The notes under the pieces: model-generated
What the model saw: only the letters and a program-made list of their open reading frames with translations
Databases searched by the model: none
Told to the model about the DNA's origin: nothing
Source of the DNA: Variovorax ginsengisoli
GTDB taxonomy: Bacteria; Pseudomonadota; Gammaproteobacteria; Burkholderiales; Burkholderiaceae_C
Length of the DNA: 64,000 nucleotides
Direction: 5' to 3'
Assembly: GCF_006438845.1 (NCBI RefSeq)
Contig: NZ_RCZJ01000005.1
Span: 186,001 to 250,000, forward strand
Shown here: piece after piece, positions 19,639-29,592 of the stretch
How positions within the stretch are numbered: position 1 is the stretch's first letter
Layout: each line of letters opens with the position of its first letter
Made by a program: the position numbers and the translations under genes

Positions 19639-19715
19639 TGGCAGGGGCGGAAGGATTCGAACCTTCGCATGCTGGAATCAAAATCCAGTGCCTTAACCAG
19701 CTTGGCGACGCCCCT
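19639..19715 (-). tRNA. trnQ: tRNA-Gln (TTG)
   Basis: A 77-nt cloverleaf on the minus strand. The acceptor stem is AGGGGCG/CGCCCCT, followed by discriminator G and encoded CCA. The D-arm is GCCAAGCTGG...AAGGC, the anticodon loop TTTTGAT reads TTG, and the T-arm is GGTTCGAATCC. It lies between ispE and prs, a placement common in betaproteobacteria, and is probably processed from an ispE-trnQ-prs transcript. Confidence 0.95.
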
Positions 19716-19758
19716 ACACGGGTTGACAACCGAGGTCACCAACCGATATCTGTCTTTT

Positions 19759-20607
19759 TCAGGTCGCCCAACCCACAAGGGGGTGAACGGCCATGTTGCC
19801 GCACTGGCGAAGCTGCCAGCCACTGGGGCTTTGAGGCAGTTCCGCTTCATGCGGCATCGCTGCAAACACCGCGCTACCCGAGCCGGTCATGCGCGCTTGA
19901 AGACCCTGGTCGCCGAGCCACTCGATGGCTTCGGTGACCGCGGGACAGAGCCGCTGCGCAACCGGCTGCAGGTCGTTGTGACCGAAGCCGTAGGCCCCGT
20001 GTACGCTGTCTGCAGCAAAGCCCGAGATTATAGCAGTGGGTGTAGAGCGTTTCAGATCCGGGGCAGAAAAAATCAGGGACGTGTCCAAGCCCGCGTCGGG
20101 TTTGAGCACCGCAAAGCGAGCGGGAGGCAGTTCAATCGGCGTGATCTTTTCGCCGATACCCTCGACCCACGCGTTGCGGCCACGCAGGAAAAAGGGCACG
20201 TCGGCGCCCAGGGTCAGGCCAATCTGTTCGAGCGAGCCGAGCGGCAGATTCAGCGCCCACAGGCGATTGAGCGCCAGCAGACAAGTGGCGGCGTCGGAGG
20301 AGCCGCCGCCCATCCCGGCCTGCGCCGGCACGTGCTTCGCCACGCCGATGTGAGCCCCTTGGCCCGCGTTCGCGTAGGCCTGCAGCGCCCGAGCTGCACG
20401 CAGCACCAGGTCGTCCGTTGGCAAGGGCGTGGTGAGGTCCTCTCGGCTTAGCAGACCGTCGCTGCGCAGTTCGACATGCAGCGTGTCGCACCAGTCGATC
20501 AGCATGAAGACCGACTGCAGCAGGTGGTAGCCGTCCGGCCGCCGGCCGTTGATGTGCAGAAAAAGATTGAGCTTCGCCGGCGCCGGAAGGTCGTACAGCG
20601 CCTTCAT
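19759..20607 (-). CDS. ispE: 4-diphosphocytidyl-2-C-methyl-D-erythritol kinase
   Basis: This 282-residue GHMP-family kinase phosphorylates CDP-methylerythritol in the MEP isoprenoid pathway. Motifs: PAPAKLNLFLHINGRRPDGYH (in two halves, residues 8-28), the ATP-binding PAQAGMGGGSSDAA (94-107), and C-terminal RMTGSGSAVFA. The ATG at 20607 overlaps the lolB stop (ATGA). The lolB-ispE-trnQ-prs order is conserved in proteobacteria. Confidence 0.97.
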   Translation of the reverse strand: MKALYDLPAPAKLNLFLHINGRRPDGYHLLQSVFMLIDWCDTLHVELRSDGLLSREDLTTPLPTDDLVLRAARALQAYANAGQGAHIGVAKHVPAQAGMGGGSSDAATCLLALNRLWALNLPLGSLEQIGLTLGADVPFFLRGRNAWVEGIGEKITPIELPPARFAVLKPDAGLDTSLIFSAPDLKRSTPTAIISGFAADSVHGAYGFGHNDLQPVAQRLCPAVTEAIEWLGDQGLQARMTGSGSAVFAAMPHEAELPQSPSGWQLRQCGNMAVHPLVGWAT

Positions 20608-21116
20608 GTGCGTTCGAAGACGATGCGAAGGTCGGCGCGCGGCAGGGGCGATTCGCGCACCGCCTGCAATCGGCCGGCGGCGAACTGCGTCAGATCCGGC
20701 CGCCAGCCGGGAACCGTGTCGTCGCGCCCGGCCAACCATCCGAAAAGCGCCTGAACCGGGATGGCGGCGCCGGTCGCAGCCTGGATCAGCGCATCGACCG
20801 ACGCGTAGCGCCGGGTCTCGCTACCGTTCTTGAGCAAGGCCTCGGTCGGAGACCACTGGAGTTCGGCCAGCGTGCTGCCGATGGGCGTGGTGAGCGTCAG
20901 CGAACCCTGCACGGCGGTCCCGCGCAGATCGAACAGGGCAGAGAAGGTCTGGACCGGTTCGCTGTCGACGCGCAGCGACATCCGCCCGCTCCAGCTTGCG
21001 GCCGAAACTGCGCCCGAAGCGCTGCTCGTCCGTCCCGAGCTGGCACATCCCGCCAGCGCCAGCGCCAGGGCTGCGAACGCGCTGCCGCCGATCAGCAGGC
21101 GACGTCGCCCGATCAC
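20604..21116 (-). CDS. lolB: Outer-membrane lipoprotein LolB
   Basis: This 170-residue lipoprotein accepts lipoproteins from LolA at the outer membrane. It has a signal peptide with lipobox LALAGC, so Cys24 is the lipidated residue. The beta-barrel-like fold includes WSGRMSLRVDSEP and SLTLTTPIGSTLAELQWSP (in order), conserved in LolB. The GTG start at 21116 overlaps the stop of the upstream TPR gene (GTGA); coupling is likely. Sequence divergence within LolB is high, but the neighbourhood with ispE makes the call firm. Confidence 0.9.
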   Translation of the reverse strand: MIGRRRLLIGGSAFAALALALAGCASSGRTSSASGAVSAASWSGRMSLRVDSEPVQTFSALFDLRGTAVQGSLTLTTPIGSTLAELQWSPTEALLKNGSETRRYASVDALIQAATGAAIPVQALFGWLAGRDDTVPGWRPDLTQFAAGRLQAVRESPLPRADLRIVFERT

Positions 21117-22948
21117 AGCTTGATGCGCAGGCGCTTGAGCGTCTCCTGCAGCGTTTCATTCTCGGAATCGATCAGCGAAGACTCGCGCCAGACCGCCAGC
21201 GCACGGTCGCGATCGCCGGCGGCCCAGAGCACCTCGCCGAGATGGGCACCGATTTCCGGATCAGGCCTGCGTTTGTACGCAGTTTCCAAGATCTGGCGCG
21301 CTTCGGCGCCATTGCCGAGCCGGAACTCGACCCAGCCGAGGCTGTCCGCGATGAACGGATCCTGAGGCGCCAACTGCACGGCCTTGCGGATCAGCGTGCG
21401 TGCTTCTTCGAGCCGCACCTTGCGATCGGCAAAGGAGTAGCCGAGCGCGTTGTAGGCATTCTGGTTGTCGGGCTTGAGCTCGATGAGCCGGCGCAGCAGG
21501 CGTTCCATCTCGTCGAGCCGGTTCAGCTTCTCGGCCACCATGGCCTGGTCGTAGATCAGGTCGGTGTCCTGCGGCGCAGCCAGGCTGGCCTTGGCGAGCA
21601 GGTCGTAGGCGGCCTGGTACTGCTTCGCGTCGCGCAGCAGCTGAATTTCAGCTTGGTCCTTCTGCTTGGCCTCTTCGGCATTGCGCTCCGGCAGCGCACG
21701 CAAGAGCTCGCGCGCCTGCTGAACCTTGCCTTGACGAGCGAGCAATCCGGCCCGGCGCAATTGCACGGCGACGGGCTCCTCCGACGTGTCGACGCGTGCG
21801 AGCCAAGCTTCGGCGTCCACGAAGTTCTTGCGACGCTCGGCCAGCTGCGACATCAGCAGGTAAGCCTGCGTCAAGCCGCGCCGGCCTTCGTTGTCCTCGG
21901 GCAAGGCGGTCGCGAGCGCGATGTAGCGCTGAAGCGAGGTTTCGGCGGCGGCGTCTTGCCGTGATTGAGCCTGCAGGCTGCCCAGCAGAATCCAGGGCCC
22001 GGGCAACGCAGGTTGCGCGGTGGTGAGTGCCGAGAGTTCAGCTGTCGCGTCGGCATAGCGGCGCGCTTGCATGAGTTCTCGCGCATAGGCGATGCGGAGC
22101 TCAGGCAGCGCCTTGGGGCTGGCAAGGTAGCGCTTGACCAGCGGTTCGGCCAACGGACGGTCGGGATCCATCAACTCGAGCGCCAGCAATGGCGGACCAT
22201 CGGATGCCGGATCGGCCGCCTGACCCTGCAACGCCGCTTCGAGCGCGCCGGTGCTGTCTCCGGCGCCCAAGCGCAGCCTTCCGACCGTGGTCCAGGCCAG
22301 CCCGGCGGTGAGCGGATTCTTCAGATCGTCCACCAGTGCCTGTTCCACCACCGACGCGGCCAGCTTCTTGTCGCTGGCGCGGCCGTAATTGCGCGCGATC
22401 ACGGCCATCAGGAAAGGGCGTTCCGGCAGCGGCGTGGCGGCGATCTCCGCGCGAAGCGGCTCGGCGGTTTCTGCGATGCGGTTGAGCGCGATGAGGATTT
22501 GCAGTTCGAAACGCCGCGCCTCGCGCGAGTTTGGAAGTGTCTCCTGCCAAGCGCGCGCCGCGGCCAACGCTGCGTCGCCGGAGCGTGACTGCAGGGCGAT
22601 CTCGACCGCCCGCTGAAAGAGCATGCCGTCGCGCGTGCGGCGCGCAGCGTCGAGCACCAGCGCATAGCCGGCGCCCGGGTCGCCGGAGCGCGCGGTGATC
22701 TCGCCAACCAGCACCTCGTAGAACAGTTCGGCCGTGAGCGCCGACGCCTTGCCCTCGGCATCGGCCACAGACGGCTTCGCTTCGACTGCCGGGCGCGTGG
22801 GCTCGATGATCGGCGCAGGGCTCGTCGGGGCCGCTGCGGGCGGCGTGCCGACAGGGGGCTGCTGGGCCTGCGCCGCAAAAGCGATGAAGACGAGGGAGAT
22901 GGCCGCCGCAAGGCGGAGTCGACGGGGCGATGGGGTCATCGAACTCAT
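21113..22948 (-). CDS. Exported tetratricopeptide-repeat protein
   Basis: A 611-residue protein with a signal peptide (LRLAAAISLVFIAFAAQAQ), a proline/alanine-rich linker up to about residue 55, and then many TPR-like helix pairs. The clearest are near the C-terminus: PDNQNAYNALGYSFADR, LAPQDPFIADSLGWVEFRLG and DPEIGAHLGEVLWAAGDRDRAL. It is probably periplasmic and may act as a protein-interaction scaffold. The ATG at 22948 (MSSM) is chosen; 22939 is also possible, and 22987 would place extra residues before the signal. It precedes lolB with a GTGA overlap, an arrangement common in Burkholderiales, but its role is not established. Confidence 0.85.
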   Translation of the reverse strand: MSSMTPSPRRLRLAAAISLVFIAFAAQAQQPPVGTPPAAAPTSPAPIIEPTRPAVEAKPSVADAEGKASALTAELFYEVLVGEITARSGDPGAGYALVLDAARRTRDGMLFQRAVEIALQSRSGDAALAAARAWQETLPNSREARRFELQILIALNRIAETAEPLRAEIAATPLPERPFLMAVIARNYGRASDKKLAASVVEQALVDDLKNPLTAGLAWTTVGRLRLGAGDSTGALEAALQGQAADPASDGPPLLALELMDPDRPLAEPLVKRYLASPKALPELRIAYARELMQARRYADATAELSALTTAQPALPGPWILLGSLQAQSRQDAAAETSLQRYIALATALPEDNEGRRGLTQAYLLMSQLAERRKNFVDAEAWLARVDTSEEPVAVQLRRAGLLARQGKVQQARELLRALPERNAEEAKQKDQAEIQLLRDAKQYQAAYDLLAKASLAAPQDTDLIYDQAMVAEKLNRLDEMERLLRRLIELKPDNQNAYNALGYSFADRKVRLEEARTLIRKAVQLAPQDPFIADSLGWVEFRLGNGAEARQILETAYKRRPDPEIGAHLGEVLWAAGDRDRALAVWRESSLIDSENETLQETLKRLRIKL

Positions 22949-23024
22949 AATAAGCCAAGGTTTTTTCTTGTGAGCGACCGGGGGCATCGCGCGCCTCCAG
23001 GCTGCTTCATGTCACGCTCGCGCC

Positions 23025-23840
23025 ATGCCTGAACTCCCCGAAGTCGAAGTCACACGCCGCGGTTTTGTCGATCGCATCGCCGGCGCCCGCATCGAAGCGG
23101 TGCGTGTCGGCAAGCCGCTGCGCTGGGCGCTGGGCGTCGATCCGCAGACGCTGGTCGGGCGCACGGTGCGCACCGTGCGCCGACGCGGCAAATATCTTCT
23201 GGTCGAGCTCGACGAGGGTCTGCTGCTGATGCATCTGGGAATGTCCGGCAGCCTGCGCTTCGATGCGGTGCTGCCCGCGGCCGGCTCGCACGACCATTTC
23301 GACCTGCTGACCAGCCAGGGAACGCTGCGCCTCAACGACCCGCGACGTTTCGGTGCCGTGGTGCACGTGACCGACGAAGGCGCTCCGCTGGCGGTCAAGC
23401 TGCTCGGCGGCCTCGGCATGGAGCCGCTGGACGACGGCTTCGATTTCGACGCTTTCCATGCCGGCCTTCGGCGACGCAAAACCGCGATCAAGCAGGTGCT
23501 GCTCGCCGGCGACGTGGTGGTGGGTGTGGGCAACATCTACGCGTCGGAGGCGCTGTTTCTCGCAGGCATCCGCCCGACGGTCGCGGCGTCGCGCATCGGC
23601 CGTCCCCGTGCCTTGCGTCTGCATGCGGCGGTGCGTGAGATCCTGGCTCGAGCGGTGGAGAAGGGGGGCAGCACGCTGCGCGACTTCTCCAACATCGATG
23701 GTCAGCGCGGCTATTTCCAGCTGGAGGCCACCGTCTATGGACGTGCAGGCGAGCCGTGTCGTGTTTGCGCCACGCCGATCAGGCAAATGCGCCAAGGCCA
23801 GCGCTCTACCTATTTCTGCCCGAACTGCCAAAAGTACTGA
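23025..23840 (+). CDS. mutM: Formamidopyrimidine-DNA glycosylase
   Basis: This 271-residue glycosylase/AP lyase excises 8-oxoguanine and FaPy lesions. It has the N-terminal catalytic MPELPEVEV (Pro2, Glu3), the beta-F loop, and the helix-two-turn-helix region [14 protein letters not shown]. The C-terminal zinc finger C-x2-C-x16-C-x2-C (CRVC...CPNC) is intact. It is divergent from the TPR gene and followed by the dynamin-like gene and mutY, so two enzymes of the 8-oxoguanine (GO) repair system are almost adjacent. Confidence 0.97.
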   Translation: MPELPEVEVTRRGFVDRIAGARIEAVRVGKPLRWALGVDPQTLVGRTVRTVRRRGKYLLVELDEGLLLMHLGMSGSLRFDAVLPAAGSHDHFDLLTSQGTLRLNDPRRFGAVVHVTDEGAPLAVKLLGGLGMEPLDDGFDFDAFHAGLRRRKTAIKQVLLAGDVVVGVGNIYASEALFLAGIRPTVAASRIGRPRALRLHAAVREILARAVEKGGSTLRDFSNIDGQRGYFQLEATVYGRAGEPCRVCATPIRQMRQGQRSTYFCPNCQKY

Positions 23841-23914
23841 TGACACTGTGAAGTGGGCCGGTGCTGCGTGGGGCTGAATGCTATATTTTGTAAGCCCACT
23901 CTCCTTTCTCTTCC

Positions 23915-25885
23915 TTGACCCGCTCCTTCAATCAGCAATTCGACCAGCACGGCGTCTGGCGTCGCAGCTTTGCCAAGCGGCTCAAGTGGCTTTCGGGCTG
24001 GCTGGCCGAGAACGAGCTGCTCGACCAGGCCGTCGCGGAGCGTCTGCGGGAGCTCGAGGCGCAAATGCGCACCAGCAAGGTCATGGTCGCGTTCGTGGCC
24101 GAATTTTCACGCGGCAAGTCGGAGCTGATCAACGCGATTTTCTTCGCCGGCTATGGGCGCCGCATCATGCCGGCGAGCGCCGGGCGCACGACGATGTGCC
24201 CGACCGAACTCGGCTACGACGCGGCCCATCCGCCCGGCCTTCGGTTGCTGCCCATCGAGACCCGGCTGGAGCCGCATTCGCTCATCCATTGGCGCGAGGA
24301 GCCGTTGCGCTGGACCGACGTGCCGGTCGATGTCGAGAATGCGGAGAAGCTTGCCGAGGCGATGTCGAAGGTGGCAGAGGTGCGTTGGGTACCGTTGGCC
24401 GAAGCCCGCGCACTCGGTTTCTGGAGCGACGACGCGCCCGACGAGAACCCAATGCCCGACGATCAGGGGCGGGTCGAAATTCCGCGCTGGCGCCACGCGG
24501 TGCTCAACATGCCGCATCCGCTGCTGGAGCAGGGCCTGGTCATTCTCGACACGCCTGGCCTCAACGCAATCGGTGCGGAGCCGGAGCTCACGGTCAGTCT
24601 GATTCCACAAGCCCATGCGGTGGTCTTCATCCTGGGCGCCGACACCGGCGTGACGCGCTCCGATCTCGCCATCTGGCGCGAGCACCTGATCACCGAGGGC
24701 GACGCCGGCGACACCCGCATCGTCGTGCTCAACAAGATCGACACGATGTGGGACACGCTGAGCACGCCGGCGCAGATCGACGCGCAGATCGAACGCCAGC
24801 GCAAGGGCGCGGCCGAGCTTCTCGGCGTCCCCCTGCCGCAGGTGCTGCCGGTATCCGCGCAGAAGGGCCTGCAGGCGAAGATCCGTCGCGATGCACCGCT
24901 GTTGCAGGCCAGCCGACTGCCTGGACTGGAAGCAGTCTTGGGCGAAGGCTTGTTGGGCAAGCGCGAAACCATGTTGCGGCTCGCTGTCGATGCTGGTATT
25001 GCAGCGCTGCGCGCAGAAGCCTCGCGCATCCTCCATGTGCGCCAGCGCGACTTTTCCGAACAGGCGCTGGAACTGCAAGGTCTTCGCGGGAAGAACGTCT
25101 CGGTGATCCGCCACATGCGCACGCGCATCGAGCAGGAGCAGTCCGAGTTCGAATCGAGCAACGTGCGCATCCTGGCCCTGCGCTCGGTGCAGGGAAAGCT
25201 GTTGCGCGAGGTCTACGCGGTGCTCGGCAGCACGGCGCTGAAGGCCGACATGGCCCACCTGGCTGCGGCTCTGAAGCGCCCGGGCATCAAGCTCAGCATT
25301 CGCAAGATCTATGGCGAGACCTTTGACTCGCTGCGCAACAACCTGCGCGAAGTGCAGGCCACCACGGGCGAGATCCAGTCGATGCTGCATGCGACCTTCC
25401 GGCAGCTCAATGCGGAGCATGGCTTCACGCTGCAGGCGCCGGCCGAGCCTGACCTGATGGGCTTCGAACAGCAGCTCTCGCAGATCGAGCAGAGCCATGT
25501 GCATTACCTGGGCATGAGCAACCTGTTGAAGCTGGCGCAGGCGGACTTCTGCGACAAGCTGGTGCGGGCGCTGGCCAGCCGGCTGCGCGTGGTCAACGAA
25601 GCGGCCATGACCGAGGTCGAGCGCTGGAGCAAGGGTGCCGGTGCCCAGCTCGACGCTCAACTCAAGGAGCGTCGCCGCAATTTCGGGCGGCGATTGGAGT
25701 CGGTCGAGCGCATCCAGGGGGCCGCCGGCAACCTCGACGAGCGGCTCGCCGAGATCGCCGCGCACGAGAGCGGGTTGACCGAGCTGCAGCAACGACTGAA
25801 CGAACTCACGTCGCTGCTGACCAGCAACGAAGCGCCGGCCGCGCCCGCGACCGCCTCCGCCGTCGGCGTTGTCAGTGCGGCCTGA
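23915..25885 (+). CDS. Dynamin-like GTPase
   Basis: A 656-residue large GTPase. The P-loop reads AEFSRGKSE (about 62-70), where the first Gly of the usual GxxxxGKS is Ala. G3 is LDTPGL (about 212) and G4 is LNKID (about 272). After the G domain comes a long helical region with heptad-like stretches (residues ~360-640), as in bacterial dynamin-like proteins. There is no obvious transmembrane helix. The start codon is a TTG at 23915; no ATG occurs in frame until residue 51, within the GTPase domain. It lies between mutM and mutY and its stop overlaps the mutY start. Proposed roles in this class are membrane remodelling or protection; its role here is unknown. Confidence 0.8.
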   Translation: MTRSFNQQFDQHGVWRRSFAKRLKWLSGWLAENELLDQAVAERLRELEAQMRTSKVMVAFVAEFSRGKSELINAIFFAGYGRRIMPASAGRTTMCPTELGYDAAHPPGLRLLPIETRLEPHSLIHWREEPLRWTDVPVDVENAEKLAEAMSKVAEVRWVPLAEARALGFWSDDAPDENPMPDDQGRVEIPRWRHAVLNMPHPLLEQGLVILDTPGLNAIGAEPELTVSLIPQAHAVVFILGADTGVTRSDLAIWREHLITEGDAGDTRIVVLNKIDTMWDTLSTPAQIDAQIERQRKGAAELLGVPLPQVLPVSAQKGLQAKIRRDAPLLQASRLPGLEAVLGEGLLGKRETMLRLAVDAGIAALRAEASRILHVRQRDFSEQALELQGLRGKNVSVIRHMRTRIEQEQSEFESSNVRILALRSVQGKLLREVYAVLGSTALKADMAHLAAALKRPGIKLSIRKIYGETFDSLRNNLREVQATTGEIQSMLHATFRQLNAEHGFTLQAPAEPDLMGFEQQLSQIEQSHVHYLGMSNLLKLAQADFCDKLVRALASRLRVVNEAAMTEVERWSKGAGAQLDAQLKERRRNFGRRLESVERIQGAAGNLDERLAEIAAHESGLTELQQRLNELTSLLTSNEAPAAPATASAVGVVSAA

Positions 25886-26969
25886 GACGGACGCAGCGAC
25901 GCTGCCGCATACCGTCGCTTCCGGGTTTTCGACGCGCATCGTCGCGTGGCAGCAGATCCACGGCCGCAGCGAACTGCCGTGGCAGAACACCCGCGATCCG
26001 TACCGCGTCTGGCTCTCGGAAGTCATGCTGCAGCAGACCCAGGTGAGCACGGTGTTGGGGTACTTCGCTCGTTTTCTCGCCCGGTTTCCCGATGTTGCCG
26101 CGCTCGCCGCGGGCAGCGAGGACGAGGTCTTCGGTCTCTGGAGCGGGCTGGGTTATTACAGCCGCGCGCGCAACATGCACCGTTGCGCGCAGGAGGTGGT
26201 GGCGCGCTTCGGCGGTGCTTTTCCGCAGACGGCGGTCGAACTCGCAACCTTGCCGGGAATCGGCCGTTCGACCGCATCGGCGATCGCCGCCTTCTGCTTC
26301 GGCGAGCGCGTGGCCATCCTCGACGGCAACGTCAAGCGCGTGCTCACACGCGTGCTGGGTTTCGGTGGCGACATGTCCTCGTCCACGCAGGAACGGGCGT
26401 TGTGGGACCTGGCCACGCAGTTGCTGCCGCCGGCAGGCGAGCAGCATGCCATTGCCCGCTACACGCAGGGTGTGATGGATTTGGGTGCCACCGTCTGCTT
26501 GCCGAGACGGCCGAACTGTCTGCTCTGTCCGGTCGATTCGATGTGCGTCGCGTTGCGCGAAAGCGCGCCCGAACGCTATCCGGTCAAAACGCGCAAGCTG
26601 CGCCGCACTGCGCAGTCGTTGTGGCTGTTGCATGCGAGCGATGGCGCGGGCCGCGTGTGGCTGGAGAAGCGCCCGGCGCGCGGCATCTGGGCCGGGCTCT
26701 ACAGTTTGCCGGCGTTCGAAAGCCGAGAAGCCTTGCTGGCGAGCCTGTCGCCCACTGAAAGCGCGTCTGCCGTTGACGGGGCGGCGTTCCTTCACGTGCT
26801 GACCCACAAGGATCTGCATCTGCATCCGGTCGAGGTGACGTGCGCGGAGCACGCCTTGAATGCGACCGGTGGCTGGTTCGGTGCTGAAGCCTGGACCGCG
26901 CTCGGCCTGCCTGCGCCGGTGCGCAAGCTGCTCACGCTCAGTTCCCGTCCAGCTCCCGGTGCCGCTTGA
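25869..26969 (+). CDS. mutY: Adenine DNA glycosylase MutY
   Basis: This 366-residue enzyme removes A mispaired with 8-oxoguanine. The catalytic Glu51 is in [12 protein letters not shown], the helix-hairpin-helix in [14 protein letters not shown] (128-141), and the catalytic Asp152 in LDGNVKRV. The [4Fe-4S] ligands are in C-x6-C-x2-C-x5-C ([17 protein letters not shown]). A C-terminal NUDIX-like 8-oxoG recognition domain follows. The start is uncertain: TTG at 25869 or GTG at 25875, both inside the end of the GTPase gene. The 3' end overlaps the convergent rapZ by 32 nt. Confidence 0.95.
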   Translation: MSVRPETDAATLPHTVASGFSTRIVAWQQIHGRSELPWQNTRDPYRVWLSEVMLQQTQVSTVLGYFARFLARFPDVAALAAGSEDEVFGLWSGLGYYSRARNMHRCAQEVVARFGGAFPQTAVELATLPGIGRSTASAIAAFCFGERVAILDGNVKRVLTRVLGFGGDMSSSTQERALWDLATQLLPPAGEQHAIARYTQGVMDLGATVCLPRRPNCLLCPVDSMCVALRESAPERYPVKTRKLRRTAQSLWLLHASDGAGRVWLEKRPARGIWAGLYSLPAFESREALLASLSPTESASAVDGAAFLHVLTHKDLHLHPVEVTCAEHALNATGGWFGAEAWTALGLPAPVRKLLTLSSRPAPGAA

Positions 26970-27879
26970 GCGCGGCCCAGCGTGCGCCGAAGCCACGCGC
27001 CAGCTGCTCGACCAGAAACACCGAGCGATGCTGGCCGCCGGTGCAACCGATGGCGACGGTCACATAGCTGCGATGGTCTTGGGCGAGCGCGTCCAGCCAA
27101 CGCTCGAGAAATTGTTCGATGTCGACGTACATGCGGCCCACATCCTCGTGTTCGCGCAGCCAGTCGATCACTGCCGCGTCTCGGCCGGTGAGCGCACGCA
27201 GCGCCGGCACGTAGTGCGGATTGGGCAGCATGCGCACGTCGAACACGTAGTCGGCATCGAGCGGCACGCCACGCTTGAAGGCGAACGATTCGAAGACCAG
27301 TGTGAGCGCGCTCTCCGGCGCGGAGATCAGCGCCTTGACGTAGCTCTGCAACTGCGCCGGCCGGATGATGCTCGTGTCGATCACGTCGGCACCGTCACGC
27401 AGGTCGGCCAGCAGCTCGCGCTCCAGGTCGATGGCCTGGATCAGCACGTGCTGGCGCTCCGGCGCGTCGGTGCGTTGCGCCTCCTGGCGCGACAGCGGAT
27501 GGCGTCGCCGTGTTTCGGAATAGCGGCGCACCAGGGCGTCGGTGGTCGCGTCGAGGAACAGCGAGCGCAGCGCCACGCCTTCGCGCCGGAGGCCGTCCAG
27601 CTGCTGCGGCACCTGCGGCAGGGACACGCCACTCCGCACGTCCATCGCGATCGCAACGTGCGTGGCCTGCTGCTGTCGTTGCAGCGCGATGAAAGGTGCA
27701 AGCAGTTCGGGCGGCAGGTTGTCGACGCAGTAGTAGCCGGCGTCCTCCAGGGCGTGCAGCGCCACGGATTTGCCCGAACCCGACATGCCGGTGATTAGCA
27801 CCAGATTGAAATTGGCGACCGTGGCAGCCGTCGCTTCGATCGGCTCGCGCGTGTCGCGTGGATGAGGCACCGTGTTCAT
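26938..27879 (-). CDS. rapZ: RNase adapter protein RapZ
   Basis: This 313-residue P-loop protein (YvcJ/RapZ family) binds nucleotides and, in enterobacteria, controls glmZ sRNA decay. Walker A is GMSGSGKS (31-38) with [11 protein letters not shown] following, then [29 protein letters not shown], and the C-terminal conserved [14 protein letters not shown]. It is coupled to recN by an ATGA overlap (27876-27879). The sRNA-regulating role is proven only in enterics, so here it is family-based. Confidence 0.93.
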   Translation of the reverse strand: MNTVPHPRDTREPIEATAATVANFNLVLITGMSGSGKSVALHALEDAGYYCVDNLPPELLAPFIALQRQQQATHVAIAMDVRSGVSLPQVPQQLDGLRREGVALRSLFLDATTDALVRRYSETRRRHPLSRQEAQRTDAPERQHVLIQAIDLERELLADLRDGADVIDTSIIRPAQLQSYVKALISAPESALTLVFESFAFKRGVPLDADYVFDVRMLPNPHYVPALRALTGRDAAVIDWLREHEDVGRMYVDIEQFLERWLDALAQDHRSYVTVAIGCTGGQHRSVFLVEQLARGFGARWAALKRHRELDGN

Positions 27880-29555
27880 GCGGCGCCCACGCTTTGTTTG
27901 CCGAGCATCTCGCGCGCATGCGCCAGCGAGGTCGGCGAGGTGCGTTCGCCACCGAGCATGCGTGCGATTTCACGGGTGCGCGCGTCGGCGTCGAGTGCAG
28001 TGACGCCGCTCTCCGTGCGGGGCCCGCCCTTGTCATCGGTCGCGGCCTGTCGCTTTGCCACGAGCAGATGGTGGTCGGCGCACGCGGCGACCTGCGGCAG
28101 ATGGGTCACGGCCAGCACCTGGCGGTCGCGTCCGAGCTGCTGCATCAGACGCCCGACGGTCTCGGCCACCGCACCGCCGACGCCGGCATCGACCTCGTCG
28201 AATATCAGCGTCTGCGCGGTGCCGAGCTCGCTGGTGGTCACGGCAATCGCGAGCGCCACGCGCGACAGCTCGCCGCCGGAAGCCACCTTGCCGATCGGTC
28301 TCGGCGTGCTTCCGGGATGGCCGCTCACGAGAAAAGCCACTTCTTCGAGCCCGGCCCGGCCCGGCTGGGCGAGCGGCTGCAGCGAAACCTCGAAGCGTCC
28401 GCCTTGCATGCCCATGCCTTGCATCGCTTGCGTGACGGCCTGCGCGAGCTTGGGGGCAGCGTTCTTGCGCAGCTTGCCCACGGCCTTCGCCTCTTTCATG
28501 TAGGCCTGCTGTGCCGCTTGCTCGGCACGCTCCAGTGCGTCGAGGTCGCTCTGCGCGTCCAGCGCATGCAGGTCGGCCAGCCAGCTCGCAAGCAGCGACG
28601 GGAGTTCGGCCGGCGTGCGCTTGTAGCGGCGGGCCAGCGACATCCAGAGGCCCATGCGCTCGTCGAGGTCGGCGAGTTGCTGGGGATCGATGTCGGCGTG
28701 TCGCAAATAGCCATGCAGCGAATGGGCCGCGTCTGCAGCCTGGGCGACGCTCGAAGCCAGCACTTCGGACAGCGCTTTGAACTCGGGTTCGATGTGCTCG
28801 CAGCCCTGCAACAACGTCAATGCGCGGTTGAGTGCGACCAGCGCGCCCTGCTCGTCGTCCTCGAGCGCCGTGCGCGCGCCTTCGGCGGCGTCGATGAGCG
28901 CCTGGGCGTTGGCGCTGCGTGTGTGGCTGGCCGACAACTCGTCCCATTCGTCGGCGCCCGGTGCCAGCTTCTGCACCTCGGCGACCTGCCATTGCAGCCG
29001 CTCACGCTCGCGCTGGAGCGAGTCCTGCGCGGCGCGGGCGGTGGCCAGCGTGCCGGCGGCCTGGCGCCAAGCCAGCCATGCGGCGTCGAGCGCGTCGGTG
29101 CGCACGCCGGCGTAGGCATCGAGCAGACCGCGCACCGCTTCAGGACGCGTCAGGCTCTGCCATGCGTGCTGGCCATGGATGTCGAGCAGACTGTCGCCCA
29201 ACTCGCGCAGTTGGGTCGCAGTGGCAGGGCTGCCGTTGATCCAGCCGCGGCTGCGGCCTTGCAGATCGACGGTCCGGCGCAGCAAGAGCACGTCGCCGGC
29301 TTCGAAGCCGCCTTCGTCGAGCCAGGCGGCAAGGGTCGGGTCGGCGTCGAATTCGGCGCTGACGTCCAGCCGCTCCGCGCCTTCGCGCACGGCGCCTGCA
29401 TCGGCACGGTTGCCCAGCGCCAACTGCAGCGCGTCGATCAAGATGGACTTGCCGGCGCCGGTTTCGCCGGTCAGCACGGTGAAGCCGGCGGACAGGTCGA
29501 TCTCGAGGGCGCGCACGATCACGAAGTCGCGCAGCGCGATGCGTCGCAGGGCCAT
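27876..29555 (-). CDS. recN: DNA repair protein RecN
   Basis: This 559-residue SMC-like ATPase acts in double-strand-break repair. Walker A is GETGAGKS (30-37), then [13 protein letters not shown], a coiled-coil middle rich in Ala/Glu/Gln (about 170-370), the ABC signature [13 protein letters not shown] and Walker [14 protein letters not shown] with the H-loop [10 protein letters not shown]. The ATG at 29555 lies 38 nt after nadK on the same strand, and rapZ follows with overlap, so nadK-recN-rapZ look like one operon. Confidence 0.95.
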   Translation of the reverse strand: MALRRIALRDFVIVRALEIDLSAGFTVLTGETGAGKSILIDALQLALGNRADAGAVREGAERLDVSAEFDADPTLAAWLDEGGFEAGDVLLLRRTVDLQGRSRGWINGSPATATQLRELGDSLLDIHGQHAWQSLTRPEAVRGLLDAYAGVRTDALDAAWLAWRQAAGTLATARAAQDSLQRERERLQWQVAEVQKLAPGADEWDELSASHTRSANAQALIDAAEGARTALEDDEQGALVALNRALTLLQGCEHIEPEFKALSEVLASSVAQAADAAHSLHGYLRHADIDPQQLADLDERMGLWMSLARRYKRTPAELPSLLASWLADLHALDAQSDLDALERAEQAAQQAYMKEAKAVGKLRKNAAPKLAQAVTQAMQGMGMQGGRFEVSLQPLAQPGRAGLEEVAFLVSGHPGSTPRPIGKVASGGELSRVALAIAVTTSELGTAQTLIFDEVDAGVGGAVAETVGRLMQQLGRDRQVLAVTHLPQVAACADHHLLVAKRQAATDDKGGPRTESGVTALDADARTREIARMLGGERTSPTSLAHAREMLGKQSVGAA

Positions 29556-29592
29556 CAGAAATCCAGGTCCGAGGAATCGAGGGGGCGCATGG

